64,000 nt of DNA from Strigamia acuminata (lineage: Eukaryota > Arthropoda > Chilopoda > Geophilomorpha > Linotaeniidae), in contig OX442314.1 of assembly GCA_949358305.1 (NCBI GenBank), forward strand, positions 39,095,211-39,159,210. The letters are read 5' to 3'. The notes under the pieces are model-generated. The model was not told where the DNA came from. It ran no database searches and saw nothing but the letters and a program-made list of their open reading frames with translations. Both the position numbers and the translations under genes were made by a program. This document shows, in pieces, positions 42,748-54,349 of this stretch; within the stretch, counting starts at the first letter, position 1, and each line of letters begins with the position of its first letter.

Positions 42748-45700
42748 TCAATTGTTATCATCATCATCCAAACTCTCGTCTACATACTCAGAGTGGTTGT
42801 CCTCGTCCCAACCAATGTAATTTTGCAATCGATTATTTTCTTTTATTAACCAGTCGTACAGTGGTGCATAATATCGTAGTAGAGGTTTTGCAGTTACTTG
42901 GCGTTCTCCAGTTAGCATTTCTAAGATGACTGGCCATGGCTGACTGCTCCCCACACTTAACATTTCTCTGAAAAAATGTATCGACACACTTTGTAAATAA
43001 CACAGTAAAAGCTGTAAAGTTTGATCAAAATAAATCTTACTTGAGTTTGGCACCGGCAATTTTAGATCCATATATATCACAATGATGCACCAAAAAGGGA
43101 AGTTTGCCTTTATTTTTAAATTTGCACAATGCTTCGTGAAATTGCACTTGCATAAAACTGCTCAAATAATATCTAAAGTAATTGTCAATTAATTTCACAT
43201 TTGAGTATTTTAATTAAACTGTCTTTTACCTAATGTATGGAGTATTGTCTGGTATGTGATATTTAGCACCTGGATCAAAATCTGTTTCACTTCTGGGAAC
43301 TGGTGGTACCACACCTTGGTATTTCATCCTGTTTGATTTAAAAGTAAACACTCATGGAGTAGGAAATTAGGTTTTCAAATTTTTACCTTAAATCCCACCA
43401 GCCTTTATTAAACTCTTCTTTGCTTATTCTATTGGCAAAAACTGCCCATCGCCATTTGTCCATAATGAGACTGAATGGGAAAAGTGGAATTTTCAGCAAT
43501 GCCTGTTTCATTAGAAAATTGATATCCATTTCTAAAAAGGTCGTACAGGTTAAGTCAAAAATAAATAAAAACACATTCTGTTGATGATGAATTACCATAC
43601 GTAATCGGCGTGTAGTTTAAAAGCCCAATTCGTTGTAGATGGCCCGGTGTGAGCACGGAGTAGTGAATAGTTTCACCAATGGCTTCGTGGAAAGCGGAAT
43701 TAGCTCCATCTTGAAATAAAATTGGTAAATGCCTATACGCCATGAAGTACTCAATGTGGCCCATTTCGTGATGTATTGTGTACAGATCTTGTTCAGTGAT
43801 CTCGGTGCACATTCGAATCCTTTGGAATCAAAAGATGATAAAAACATGTTTAACGAACCTCCATTCACATGCTCTTAGTCTTTAATATTACACCTATAAT
43901 CATGTCCATCAAAGAAATTTGTTGCCGATCCATGACAGGACATTTTACGTTTATCAGTTGGTTTTTCAAAAATAGATCTTTCCCAGAATTGCTGGGTCAT
44001 CGGTTCCAGACCGATGGAAAGAAAGAAATTCTCCGCAAGACTGAACATCCGATCTGTCGTGTATTTTTGTCTCAGGAGTGACGATGTCACGTCTGGAATT
44101 TTATGTTTCGGGTAAGGAATCATCAAGTTGTACAATGAATCCCACTGTTGTGCCCACATGTTTCCTGTCACATCAAATGTTTTATGAATATTATGATTAT
44201 TATTTAATTTTAATACTTGCCCGACATTACCTAATAAATGTGCAGGAAGTGGTCCTCTTGCACTGATCACATTCTCTCCATATTTCTTTCTCAAATGATA
44301 ACGAACGTATGCATGCAATTGCATGTACAACGGCTTAACTTGTGCGAACAAATCCTCCATTTTGCTCTCTAAATCATCTGCGTCAATTTCATGCCTCCAT
44401 AATTCTCCCATGTCACTGTAACCTTTAAAACATTTTTATTTTAATTTTGTGGATTTTAATTTTTATTTTAATTTTGTGGATTTTAATTTTTTTTTTAATA
44501 TTGTACCTAAAATCTTAGCTTCTTCATTAGAAAGATCTACAAAGCGGCTGTAAAGGGGCCGAAGAGCAGGACCGACTGTGTTCCTCCAAGATGTCCATGC
44601 CCATAAAAGTTCATTATAATCTTGAGATGATTGCATTAATCGGGATAATTGAGGCTCCCCGGTGTAGCAAGTGCCATTTGCTACACACACTTGACCGGTG
44701 TTATAAATCTCTTGCATTTTGCTGTGAATTCGAATGATATCCCTGGAAATAAAATGTAATAAAAGATCTGATCAAAGGGTGCATTTTTATTATCCAAAAA
44801 ATAGATCTTTAGGAAAATTTATTTGTAATTTTTTTTGGATTTTTAGGACCCCTGCCGCCACATGGAGAGATTTGCACCTTAATTTTAGGATTCTTCTTGC
44901 TGCCCTGTTTTTGAACTCCTTTCTGAAAACATTATCCAAAAAAATTTTTTTTGGAAATATAATCTCAATTTTTTTTTAAATTCGGGGCTCTTCTCGCACC
45001 CTTGTTTTAAGGCACTTTTTAAAGTGAGGCCCTTTATGTAGCCATTTTTAAAACATCATTTAATAATTAAAAATTAATTAAAAATTACGCGTGCTGCCCC
45101 AAGTGTATTGCACTGCAGGTAAGCGATCAGCGCCAGGGGCAGCTGGTCACAAGCATTAACTGCAGAAATTTAATTTTGTAGACAGAAAATTCAATTTTTT
45201 CAGCTGAAAACTCCGATTTTCCCAACAAAAACTATTTTTTAAGCTAAAAACTCCATTTAAAACGCCATTTATTTAGCAAAAACTCAATTTTAAAGCCAAA
45301 AATTAAATTTTATAACCAAAAATTAAATTTTATAACCAAAAATTAAATTTTATAACCAAAAATTAAATTTTATAACCAAAAATTCAGAAGTGATTATTTT
45401 TCTACGGTCTCTTATATATCGCCACGCGATGTTATAATAGAGGCCCGCGCACTAAAAACAACTTTTAATTTTTTCCCGCGCTTTATTAGAGGTCTGCGGT
45501 CTATTAGGGCCCTTACACAAAAAAGAAATACGGTAATAAAAAAATTTACTCAAAAACATTATTTCTAATTTTTTTCCTTAAAATTTGTATCTGTACGGGG
45601 CCTTTCCGTTCCCCGTTCCCTGTTAAAATTCCAACCTAGTTAACTCGGGGACAGTTCGAGTAGATCCACGTCGAATAAACGCCATCTGTCGTCGCAGATA

Positions 45701-46162
45701 TGGGTCGGTGATGCGATGAAGCTCCACCATCTTCGCTTCCTGTCGCCATGGCAACATCCACTTCGCGCGACGCATCCCTTGCTGAGCCACTCGCTCCGCA
45801 TTCGCAACCGTAATGTTTGTGTTATAATCCCAATTCACTTTCGCAGCTTCGTGTCGAATGCGCCGGTACTCTTCATTGAAAACATCCAGCCACTCGCTCG
45901 CCTTTTTCTCGTACAACAAATTCTCATCTACAAATAAATCATTAACAAAACCGCCCCAAAATAAACCCCGCAAACGCCAATTAATACCGTAATCTTCCGC
46001 GGAGTATTTGACCGGTGTTTCCAAGCGACCACGTCCATTTCCCCGCGAACCGTGCGACCATTCGTCGGTCACAACTTGAAGGAAGTCGTCGTAGTGATAC
46101 GCTAAAGTTAGGTACTCCATGCACACCCCCACAGTCAAATAAACGAAAATAATAAAAGCCAT
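42748..46162 (-). CDS. Ance: Angiotensin-converting enzyme (peptidase M2), intact nine-exon gene
   Basis: Exons: 46162-45636, 44742-44507, 44422-44231, 44164-43894, 43819-43596, 43531-43387, 43328-43230, 43172-43041, 42967-42748; all GT-AG, summing to 2046 nt (681 aa). A hydrophobic leader ([14 protein letters not shown]) indicates secretion; there is no C-terminal TM, and the protein ends in an acidic tail. Seen: [46 protein letters not shown] (His353 of testis ACE), HHEMGH and FHEAIGE (zinc ligands; EAIGD is usual), [23 protein letters not shown] (Lys511, His513, Tyr520, Arg522, Tyr523 equivalents), QFHEALC. It should be an active zinc dipeptidyl carboxypeptidase. Single-domain, like insect AnCE (about 615 aa), with a longer N-terminus. 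Intron 1 carries repeats. AATAAA on the minus strand is near 42648. Confidence 0.93.
44743..45635. repeat. ACE intron 1: LTR fragment and 19-bp minisatellite
   Basis: About 45080-45152 matches the end of the LTR family at 55008-55641 (GCGATCAG, GGGGCAGCTGGTCACA), in the same orientation. 45290-45385 is a 19-bp minisatellite (AAATTAAATTTTATAACCA, about five copies), again with a small palindrome per unit. The rest is AT-rich. Confidence 0.7.
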
Positions 46163-47005
46163 GTTGAATGATGTAAAACTAAAAAAAGAAAAATAATTTT
46201 TAGCTTTTTATCCGGATCCGTAAACAAGATTAATCACTGGCAATTGCAACTCGGTCAACATGTCATTAACGACATCAAATCAATTTATGTTTGCAGACCC
46301 ATAATCTCCGGATTTAAGTTGACCGCCCATGCAGCTTCACCGCATAGCACTACGCACATTCATTTTAAATTTATCTTCATATTTTTTCGCGATATTTTTA
46401 CACATTAACATTAAAAGCGCGTTATTTAGACACTGATGTAATTGTTTTTTTTGTTTCACTCCATCTAGTATCCGTTAGACAAATACGGCGCCGGAAAAAA
46501 CAAGCCTCGATTATTTAAATGAAAAGATTGTCACAGGAAATAAAGACTAAGTTGAATCGATGTGAAAAATGTTTGTGATTTTGTACCTAGTGTGTCGACT
46601 CCATGTGATGATATCGATTCACCTGGCGAAGAAACGGCGACGAGGCGAGATTGATTCGACTCGCTGTGAATGGGAAGGTTGGGTTGAGCTAAGCGGTAAA
46701 AATAACAACTGTTGCGTTTGCGCGGATGACGTCATGCAGTAGCACCTAGTGGCAAAATAAAGATTTAGTGATGAGTTGTAGTTGATGGCGAATGGAGACT
46801 GCAGAGGGAAAAATTAATAATTACAATAATTTTTGTTTATTTCTTTTATTTTGTAGATTGGAGAAGCTTTATGATGTCAAATCCGATTTTTAAAATTAAT
46901 TTTAAAAATTAAAACTCTGTTTCTTAGCAACGAACAGTTGTTTAGGCATGGAGCGCGTAACAAATCAACCGTTATAGAAACGAAAACAAATAATAGTTAA
47001 ACAAA
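46163..47005. promoter_or_regulatory. Shared intergenic region between divergent ACE and CNBD2-like genes
   Basis: 843 bp separate the start codons of two head-to-head genes. It contains no ORF or transposon remnant that I recognise and one perfect CRE (next entry). A shared promoter is inferred from geometry only. Confidence 0.5.
46727..46734. promoter_or_regulatory. cAMP-response element, perfect palindrome TGACGTCA
   Basis: The full CRE consensus lies 565 bp upstream of the ACE start and 272 bp upstream of the CNBD2-like start, in a local GC-rich context (GCGCGGATGACGTCATGC). CREB/CREM/ATF factors bind this site. One 8-mer can occur by chance. Confidence 0.5.
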
Positions 47006-50000
47006 ATGGTGTCGTCCAAGTCGAGAATCCCCGATATGAGCATCAGTATGTCTAAAGCGCTCCTAGACGCCAATCCTGATGCCATGATGGATGAATTACA
47101 AACTGCACTCGACAACGAAATAAAACAGCAAGACAAGGAAGAGAGAAAACGAAGAGTGACCAAAAGATTGGTCACTCTGCTGTACCAGGGATTGGACGAA
47201 GACGACATGCACTCCAAAATGAAACGAATAGTTAAGAGTAACACGTTTATTAACATAAAAATCAAAGATTTTAAATTTAAAAAAAAAATAAATTCTAAAA
47301 TTCTAATTTTTTTTGTTTTAGTTGTTTCGAATGAAGGTTTTATTCCGATTAGTGGTCAATAGTTCAGTGGCGCCCCCGTTTGATCATGTAGACGAACCAG
47401 TCGACAAAGGCGGCCAAACGCGAGACGCTTTACCAGTGTTTAACGTAAACGCTTTCAAAAGGGCTGAGAAAGTGGTGCAAATATCCCAACTGGTTTGAAA
47501 ATAATGCGAAACAAAATAAAATTGAAAATAATCTCGATTTTAATTTTGTTTATTAGGTGAAAAAAATTTTATTGAAGCCGATGGAATTTCGGAAAGAAGA
47601 GGAATGCGAATTCGTCTACAAAAGCATTTCTCAACTGCCTATTTTTGAAGCGTACTCGCAACAGACTTTGATGGAGATGTCACGAGTGATCAATTATCAG
47701 TATTTGGAAACTGGTCGAGTGGTGGTCAGACAGGGACAGTATCCGCTATGTTTTTACGTCGTCTTGTCTGGTCTCCTTTCGCTGACCGTCGAGGAAACAG
47801 ACGAGGAGACGGGCAAAATTTTGACCAGAGTCACAGGCGAATTGAAGGCCGGCGATCCGTTTGGCCAAATGGCTTTAATCAACAACACGCCAAGAAGCAG
47901 CACCGTTATAACTAAACGTAAAATATAATACTTGAGTTAGAGGCAGTGTGTCCAACTGGCCAGTCGGCACTGGCAACGTCAACAAGAGGATCCTCATCAG
48001 CAGCTCCTACGACATAGCGTCGGAGCTGCGTCCTGATTGCAGCCAATCAGGACAGAGGATTACGTAAAGTCTCCTCGAGGCTTCACCGCCATCTTGGAGA
48101 CATTTCGATCTCCAATCCCATGCTGACTGGTTGTGACAGCTCTAGAGAGAAGGAGGCAATGGCGACTTGGGTCGCAACAAGAGGCGTGATCGCTCTCAAG
48201 TCCGAAATGACTTGAGGCGACTCGTTGGCCGCGGCAGGCGAATGCAATCCGACCACGCTGCCCATGTGGTCCTCGACCATGTGATCAGCGGTTGGACTGG
48301 GCTGGGTTGCTGGGTTGCCTAGCGACCTAGGCGATAACACGGTGAGCGCACAACACGTAAACAACCACAATAAAGATATTCAATCTAAACTGTGTGTTTT
48401 CTGTGTTGTACTTAATCGTGAATGGTGTCCAAACGCCCCATGTTTCTCCCCTGGCCATGAGGCAACCGACCGCCACTCACAACAGGATGACCAGATTTCG
48501 GAAATAAAATGTGAGTGTTTGGACGGACAACACGTGGTCACGGGAGGGTCACGACACGAGTGACGTCGCAGTGTCACGGTAATGCCATCGGTAATACCGC
48601 CCTTTATTATCCAAAAATTATAGTTGAAATATGATATTATAATGGCCTTATTTGCTAGGCGTGTTGCTACATCTGGCTGCTCGGAGCTGCATTGGGTGCA
48701 CATGTTGTGCAGGGCAGTGCATTGGGTGTACGGTTGTGCGGGGCAGTGGCCTGCGCAGGGACAGCCGGTCACAAAAATCGGGACGCCGATTAACGATACA
48801 GAATTGCTAAAATAAATTAGCCGTATCGAAGCGGAAACCATCTCTCCGCGCACTTCTTTCGGATACCGGGAATTTTCCGGCAGTCTGTGGTGCTGTCAAT
48901 TTTTTTCCTTTTTGTTGTGGCCCGATCTATCCAGATTTTCCGATTTCCTGGTATAAATTTGTTCCCGTGGCCCAACCAGTTTAGATTTCCTGGTAGTAAA
49001 TTTATCCCGACGTTTGGTCGCCCTGCCGAAAATGTAAACTAAATCATGTGTAAAAATTCAATTTTTACCCATTTATGCAGCTGTAAATTTAGTTTTTCAT
49101 CAAAAAATGAATTTTCGAGCCAAAATTGCATTTTTCATGTTGATAAACCCCCCCCCCCCCCCGGATAAGGTTAATTTCCTTATTTATTTATTTATTTATT
49201 AATGTTGCAGATCCAACCGAACTTTTGTGGTTATACAGGGACGATTTCAATCGTTTGCTGCTTGCAAACACGGCCCACGAATGGCAAGGTCGTTTCGACA
49301 CAATGACGTCGTTTAAATACTTCAGAAACTGGAGTTTACATCAAATCAAAGAATGCAGCACCAACAGTAAATTGGTCAAAATGGAAAACGATTCGGTAAA
49401 AACAAACAAAACAAATTTCAATTTTCATTCCTTAATTCCTTAATTTTCCAGATAGTACTGGGGAACGTGACCGGACGTCCGGAATTCCTCTACTTCATCT
49501 CGAACGGCAAATTCCGAATAATCGAAGTTCTCCGCCTGATAACCGACACGACGCACTTCAAGCAAAACTTCAATTTGCAAATGGCGCCCATGCAAATGAC
49601 GTCGAAAGAACTATTAAAATCATTGCTACCATGGCAGACCCTCACTCGCAGGTTCCTCCACATAATGACCCTCGAGAAGGGTCAGTTTTTCGGCGCGGGC
49701 GAAGATTTACACAAACGTTACATCGTGGCTTGGGGTAAAGCCGAATGCATCCAAATCTCGCACGCCTTCCTGCGCCGCCATGATCACATCGACTGGGTCG
49801 AGCTGCTGCAAGACACGATCCAAGCGGCGCTGCCCACGCACTTCTACGTGTTTTCCGAGTTCGTCGAGAGAGCGACCTGGCGCGCCTACAAGCGCCGTCT
49901 GCTGCAGGATTTGGTGAACAGGTCGAAGAAAATTGTTCTCACGCAGTTGGAAGACGTCCCGCTGTCGATTCGCCAAGCGGAGGAGAGAGAGAATTGGAGC

Positions 50001-50015
50001 ACGGTTCAATCGTGA
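47006..50015 (+). CDS. CNBD2: Cyclic nucleotide-binding domain protein, CNBD2-like, five exons
   Basis: Exons 47006-47230, 47322-47492, 47557-47917, 49211-49395, 49452-50015, all GT-AG, total 1506 nt (501 aa). N-terminus is helical and charged; exon 2 has the basic helix LFRMKVLFRLVVNSS typical of CNBD2 proteins. Exon 3 holds the cyclic-nucleotide-binding fold: LPIFEAYSQQTLMEMSRVIN, VVVRQGQYPLCFYVVLSGLL and the phosphate-binding cassette FGQMALINNTPRSSTVIT (usual FGE-AL--N-PR-ATV; Glu replaced by Gln). Exons 4-5 add DPTELLWLYRDDFNRLL-type helix and a second partial beta-roll (FLYFISNGKFRIIEVLRL), ending in a helical tail. In mammals CNBD2 acts in sperm; cytoplasmic. Intron 3 (1.29 kb) hosts two LTRs and a 15-C run (49148-49162). 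Intron 3 is long only because of these insertions. Confidence 0.85.
47947..48481 (+). mobile_element. Solo LTR, family S, in intron 3 of the CNBD2-like gene
   Basis: Starts about TGTGTCCAACTGGCC and ends CGCCACTCACA; AATAAAG is at about 48371. A second copy is at about 51910-52402 in a TMEM179-like intron. Serial inverted repeats include 48029-48052 (GTCCTGATTG arms, perfect), GCAGCTCC/GGAGCTGC around it (about 48000-48027) and GCCTA/TAGGC near 48317. No clear target duplication. Confidence 0.7.
48510..48772 (-). mobile_element. Short LTR related to family T, in the same intron
   Basis: On the plus strand it starts TGTGAGTGTTTGGACGGAC, like the solo LTR at 55008, and ends CCGGTCACA, flanked by AAAA on both sides. 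The middle is largely deleted relative to family T (263 bp against 634 bp). Confidence 0.6.
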
Positions 50016-50084
50016 CATCGATCAATTGTTTTTCATTCAAAATTTTATGTAATTCGGTTTTTAAATGTAGAAAATGTATATTTG

Positions 50085-50640
50085 CATCCCCGTAGGAAGT
50101 ACCACTATGAAACGGCTCAATTGGTTTCGAGTTAGATGCTTCGAGCAATTTATTTGGTTTGTGATCAAATTTTGAATAAAATCTACTCAATTTGGAAGCA
50201 TTAGATTGTGTCTTATTTGTAGTCCATAAACTTTTGGGATTGGGTTGTACGTCAAAGCCTCCGTAGGTTAGATACCGTTTAACCTGTAAGATTTATTCTT
50301 CTTCGAACATGGACTCGTGTTTTTACTAGTTGATCCCCGTAGTCGTGGATTTTCTTCTGGGCAATGGCGGTACGTTGACTCGAACGTCTGCGCTTTCATG
50401 ATGGATTTCGTCCTCGCTGTAAAATTTTGACGTCCTAAAATGTGGCATTTACATTTTGCAATGTATTTTAAGCCCACATTTCTTCATGAATGCGGCATTT
50501 ACATTTTGCAATGTATAGTAAGCCCACATTTCTTCATAAATGTGGCATTTAACTTATATGACTGCATTGTAAGACTATATTCCTGCATGAATGTAGGACT
50601 ATATTTACTTTCACTGGTTTGAATTAACAAAAATGTTAGT
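50085..50640. repeat. Dispersed repeat R, copy 1 (copy 2 at about 63590-64000), ending in minisatellite
   Basis: Shared blocks with 63590-64000, in order: GTA-GTACCACTA, TTATTTGGTTTGTGATCAAATTTT or similar, AAGCCTCCGTA, GATTTATTCT-CTTCGAACA, GATCCCCGTA or GAACCCCGTA, AACGTCTG-GCTT, GGATTTCGTCCTCG, CTAAAATGT. Copy 1 then runs into a minisatellite (GTGGCATTTACATTTTGCAATGTA, AGCCCACATTTCTTCAT), akin to 1905-2070. Diverged, noncoding. Confidence 0.7.
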
Positions 50641-50834
50641 TGTCCCTGAAGTGCATGTTCTAATGCTTGGACTGTTGCTGGATGCTGTGGTTGTCCCAAA
50701 CTTTGTGATCGTGACGCTCGATTATTTACTGGGAATCAAATAATCGTAGTACCAGGAAAACGTGTAATTTATATAGTATAATTTATTGATAACTGGCATA
50801 TTAACGACTGTGAATATTCCGTGTTTGCGTTGTC

Positions 50835-51015
50835 AAAATAAAATGCATTTTATGTATAAAAAAAGGCATTTTACATCCAAAAATGCATTTTTAGTTTTTC
50901 TCCACAAAGGTGCATTTTATGAGCCTAAAAATGCATTTCACGTCCAAAAAATGCTTTTCATGCGAGAGAAAAATGCATTCCATGCACTGAAAATGCTTTT
51001 TAGGCTCATGAAATG
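50835..51015. repeat. Minisatellite of AAATGCATTTT-type units
   Basis: Eight or nine units with AAATGCATTT or AAATGCTTTT and short spacers, of the same kind as 36437-36760. The plus-strand frame through it is rich in Phe, His and Lys and is an artefact. Confidence 0.75.
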
Positions 51016-51341
51016 CACGATTGTGCTTCATCCCATCCCAACCCAGGTAAGACAAAACTAAAACAAACGACTAAATTCCACTTGAAAATAAAAACATTTA
51101 TTCAAATAAATAATAAACTCATCATTATTTATGTCAAAGCTTTACCGCTAATTAGATATTTCTTTTTTTTAAAAAAACCATCACGTGATCAAAATGCCAC
51201 CATCTTTTTTTTAATATTCATTCACAACAAATTGTGTAAATATAAAAACACTCCAACAATAAATATTTTATGAACGATAACAAATGCATCCTTTGCCATT
51301 AAACGTTAATGAGTGATAAAAACTAGTGTTTGGGGCCGGCG

Positions 51342-54201
51342 TCAAAAGATCGAAGCGAAATAAATCCCCTAAACGAAAACAACAGAAAACACGTCATTAA
51401 TGTATGAATTTTTGCGTTGTGCATGCATCAAAATCATTTTAAAAAAAGATGTCTTATTTTTATATTTAAAAAAAAAATTATAATTGGAGTTTTTACGGTT
51501 ATTTCACGTACTGGGTTGACGGTACGGTCGATGCCCACCGCCGACGCTGGCGTCGGCTGAGCCACGAAATCGACGGTCAGACAACAACGCAGGAAGCCGA
51601 TGCCGAAAATAGCGCACCATCCGGCCACACTGATCCAACAGCCGATCTAAATGCCAAATAAAATCAAATGCAAACGTCTTTCGAGGGCTCTGAACAAAGC
51701 ACTAGATACACCCAATTTTCGGTCACAATGCATGACCCAACTGTTGTGCTGGACACAGACTGACCCCTTGCACGATTCTCTGTTCCTGTTGGCTACAATA
51801 AGAATGAGCTCCGTTAGGGACTGCTGAGGACCACTGGATAATGTTGCCAGTGCCAAGTGATATTAGTTGGGCACAGTATTGGGCACAATAGGCCAATAGA
51901 TCAGAAAGAAGTGCCAATGTCTGCGAGCCGTGATAAACTGGCGACATCAAGAAAAGGATCCTTAGCAACTCCTACGACTTATCGGCGGAGCTGCGTCCTG
52001 ATTGAAGCCAATCATGACAGAGGATTAAGCAAGGTCTCCTCGTGGCTTGACCGCCATCTTAGAGCTGACTGGTCGTGCGTGCTATGAGATGAAGGTAACG
52101 ATAGCGACTGCCATCGCAACAAGAGGAAAGATCGCTCTCAAGTTCGGAATGACTTGAGGCGACTCGATCGCAATGCTAACCAACCACGCTACCCGTGTGG
52201 TCAGGAGTTGGACTGGGCTGGGTTGCTGTAAGGCAACCCAGCGACCGAGGCGATAACTCGGTGAACGCGCAACCCCTAGACAACCGCAATAAAGATTATA
52301 CAATCCAAAACTGTGCGTTTCTTGTGTTGTTCTTAATCGTGAATGGTATCTAAACGCCCCATGGTCCTCCCCTGTCCATGAGGCGACCGACCGCCACTCA
52401 CATGTCTAATGATTTAAATTAAGTTTCTGTTTACTTAAAAATTTGAAAATTTAATGTTTAATTTCTTAAAATTTGTTGCCAATTTAATTAGTCATTCCAG
52501 GGGATCTTTGTCTTTGATATGCCATTTTAGGTGTACACACCCAGCATTTTGTTCAGAGCCTTTTTCAAGCAAAATTTGAGCGAAAAGACTCAATCGTTCT
52601 GCCATTTTGCCTCCAATAACCAAGGGTTGATTATCACAGACAGATATTATGTTCCCATGGGTCGGATTATCGCCCAACCCAAACATCATAAAAATAGAAC
52701 AAATCTCACCTCGGCTAGGACTAAATTTTCGTAGAAGGTCTTCATGTTATGATAATTCTCCCACGTAACATCCTGTAAACTCTGACAACTATAGGAAACG
52801 GAGAGAAAACAAAACTTTTGTTTAGACACCCCAAAAGTCCATTAATCTATTCAAAACAACAAACATGACATCATCGCTGGTGTAAGGCACATGGGCTTGA
52901 ATCTACTCAAGGCCTTATTAAGCGATAGAGTTAGGGGGGTGATAAATGCGAGAAAGAAGAGCCTAAATCGCCATTTAATCGCTTTATTCGAAATGTAAAC
53001 GTTTAAAAAACCCAAATTTTAATAACCAAACCTAAAATTTGATTGAAATCAAACAAAATCTCACTTTAAATCGATTCGATTGAAACATTTTCAACGAATT
53101 TCCGTTAAATTCCAACAATTTCCAACTATTGAACTCCCTCCCTTCCTCCGCAACTTTGTTTTGTGACTTCGTCTTACCTGAGTTCCGTTTGAGCCGTTAA
53201 TCCTTTACAAAACTCGGCGACCCCGTTGACCATCATCGTGCTGACCACGGCTAAAACAATGGCGAAATTGCAGCTAAAAATCAGCGATGGAAACACCAAT
53301 CTCCATGGTTTTCTCGGCGAATATTCCCTGCATCACAAAATGCCATATTAAACCGGTTTCCATGGCAACCGCACAACAAGACAATGGCGGGTTAATTTCC
53401 TCGTACTGCATCTAAGTAAATGCAAATTAAAAATAGAAAAAAACAACTGCAACTCGCTACCGGATTGACAATGGTTATCTACAGAAACAACTGTTGCCAT
53501 CAGAGGAGGCGAAATAAATCTACAAATAAAAAAAGAAATAAAAAATTAACAAAAATCAACTTACACAGGCGAAAGTTGAAAACTTCCTTACATTTTTTAC
53601 CAAAACTTCTTTTTAAACTACCTGCGATGAATCGAAAACACTAAAATCAAGAAAAACACAAAAAAAACAAAAAAAACACGTCCTATTTTAAGAAATAAAC
53701 ATCAAATTAAACAATTTTCAAATCCCAGCATAGTTGCGAACAGTACTGACGCCATGTATGATGTACACAATCATACACAACTATACTGGAAACAGTGAAA
53801 ATTAAGTTTTTGAGTATTTCCTACCATCTCGTTGGTCGCCCACCGCGGGGACACATAGCATAAAACCATCCGAAAACGAAGGAATAAATGGCCGAGGCCA
53901 CTATACTGTATAAACAGAATGAACAACTGGTGTTTGTGCCCCATTTGGTGTGACCAGGGTCCTCGTTGACTCGGACACGGCCCTCTTGGAACATGAGAGA
54001 TAAATGGGCGTTGAGCACACAGTTGCCATGGAAAGTGCTTCGAACTTTTTCGAAGGGAATGCACGATATGATGCTGCCTAAAAACGCGATTAGGTGGAAT
54101 AGAATTTGAGAATATTTCCACAAACGTGAAACTTGCGACGACTCCCGTTCGAGCAACACGATGGGCATGTTGCTTTGTTGAGCGGAGTGTGCAGACGACA
54201 C
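51342..54201 (-). CDS. TMEM179: TMEM179-like four-pass membrane protein, five exons
   Basis: Exons 54201-53825, 53327-53178, 52788-52710, 51646-51497, 51368-51342; all GT-AG, total 783 nt (260 aa from ATG 54201; the ATG at 54168 would give 249 aa). TM1 ILFHLIAFLGSIISCIPF; an extracellular loop with C-VLNAHLSL; TM2 CLYSIVASAIYSFVFGWFYA; TM3 in exon 2 FSCNFAIVLAVVSTMMVNGV; the segment CQSLQDVTWENYHNMKTFYE matches the TMEM179 'C..LQD...FY..' loop; TM4 GCWISVAGWCAIFGIGFLR. Human TMEM179 has 233 residues. Function of the family is poorly known; it is an integral membrane protein, mostly neural in vertebrates. Intron 3 contains a solo LTR. The exon 1 N-terminus could start at either ATG. Confidence 0.8.
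51910..52402 (+). mobile_element. Solo LTR, family S, copy 2, in TMEM179-like intron 3
   Basis: Aligns with 47980-48481 through GGAGCTGCGTCCTGATTG, TCGCTCTCAAGT, GGACTGGGCTGGGTTGCTG, AAT-AAAGAT, CTTAATCGTGAATGGT and the end CGACCGCCACTCACA. AATAAAG is at about 52289. Opposite to the gene's direction. The left boundary may extend to 51842 (TGTTGCCAGTGCC). Confidence 0.7.
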
Positions 54202-54349
54202 TTCTCGCGCATTATCGCTGCGCCACGAGAGCGAGACGAGACTGGCGGAGAAATGGCGAAAAGAATCGTGATTTAGTTATCTGCGACAGATTTTTGCACT
54301 TAAATTCTTTTTTTCCACTGAATGTATTTTGATATCGCCAAAATCCGTT

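Noticed and set aside
33301-44160. Three separate functional ACE genes
   Set aside because: Only the rightmost has exons 1-3 and a signal peptide; the other two share a truncation and a 4-bp insertion.
49148-49162. Poly(C) runs here and at 19559-19575 as functional motifs
   Set aside because: Simple homopolymers of uncertain true length; no supporting context.
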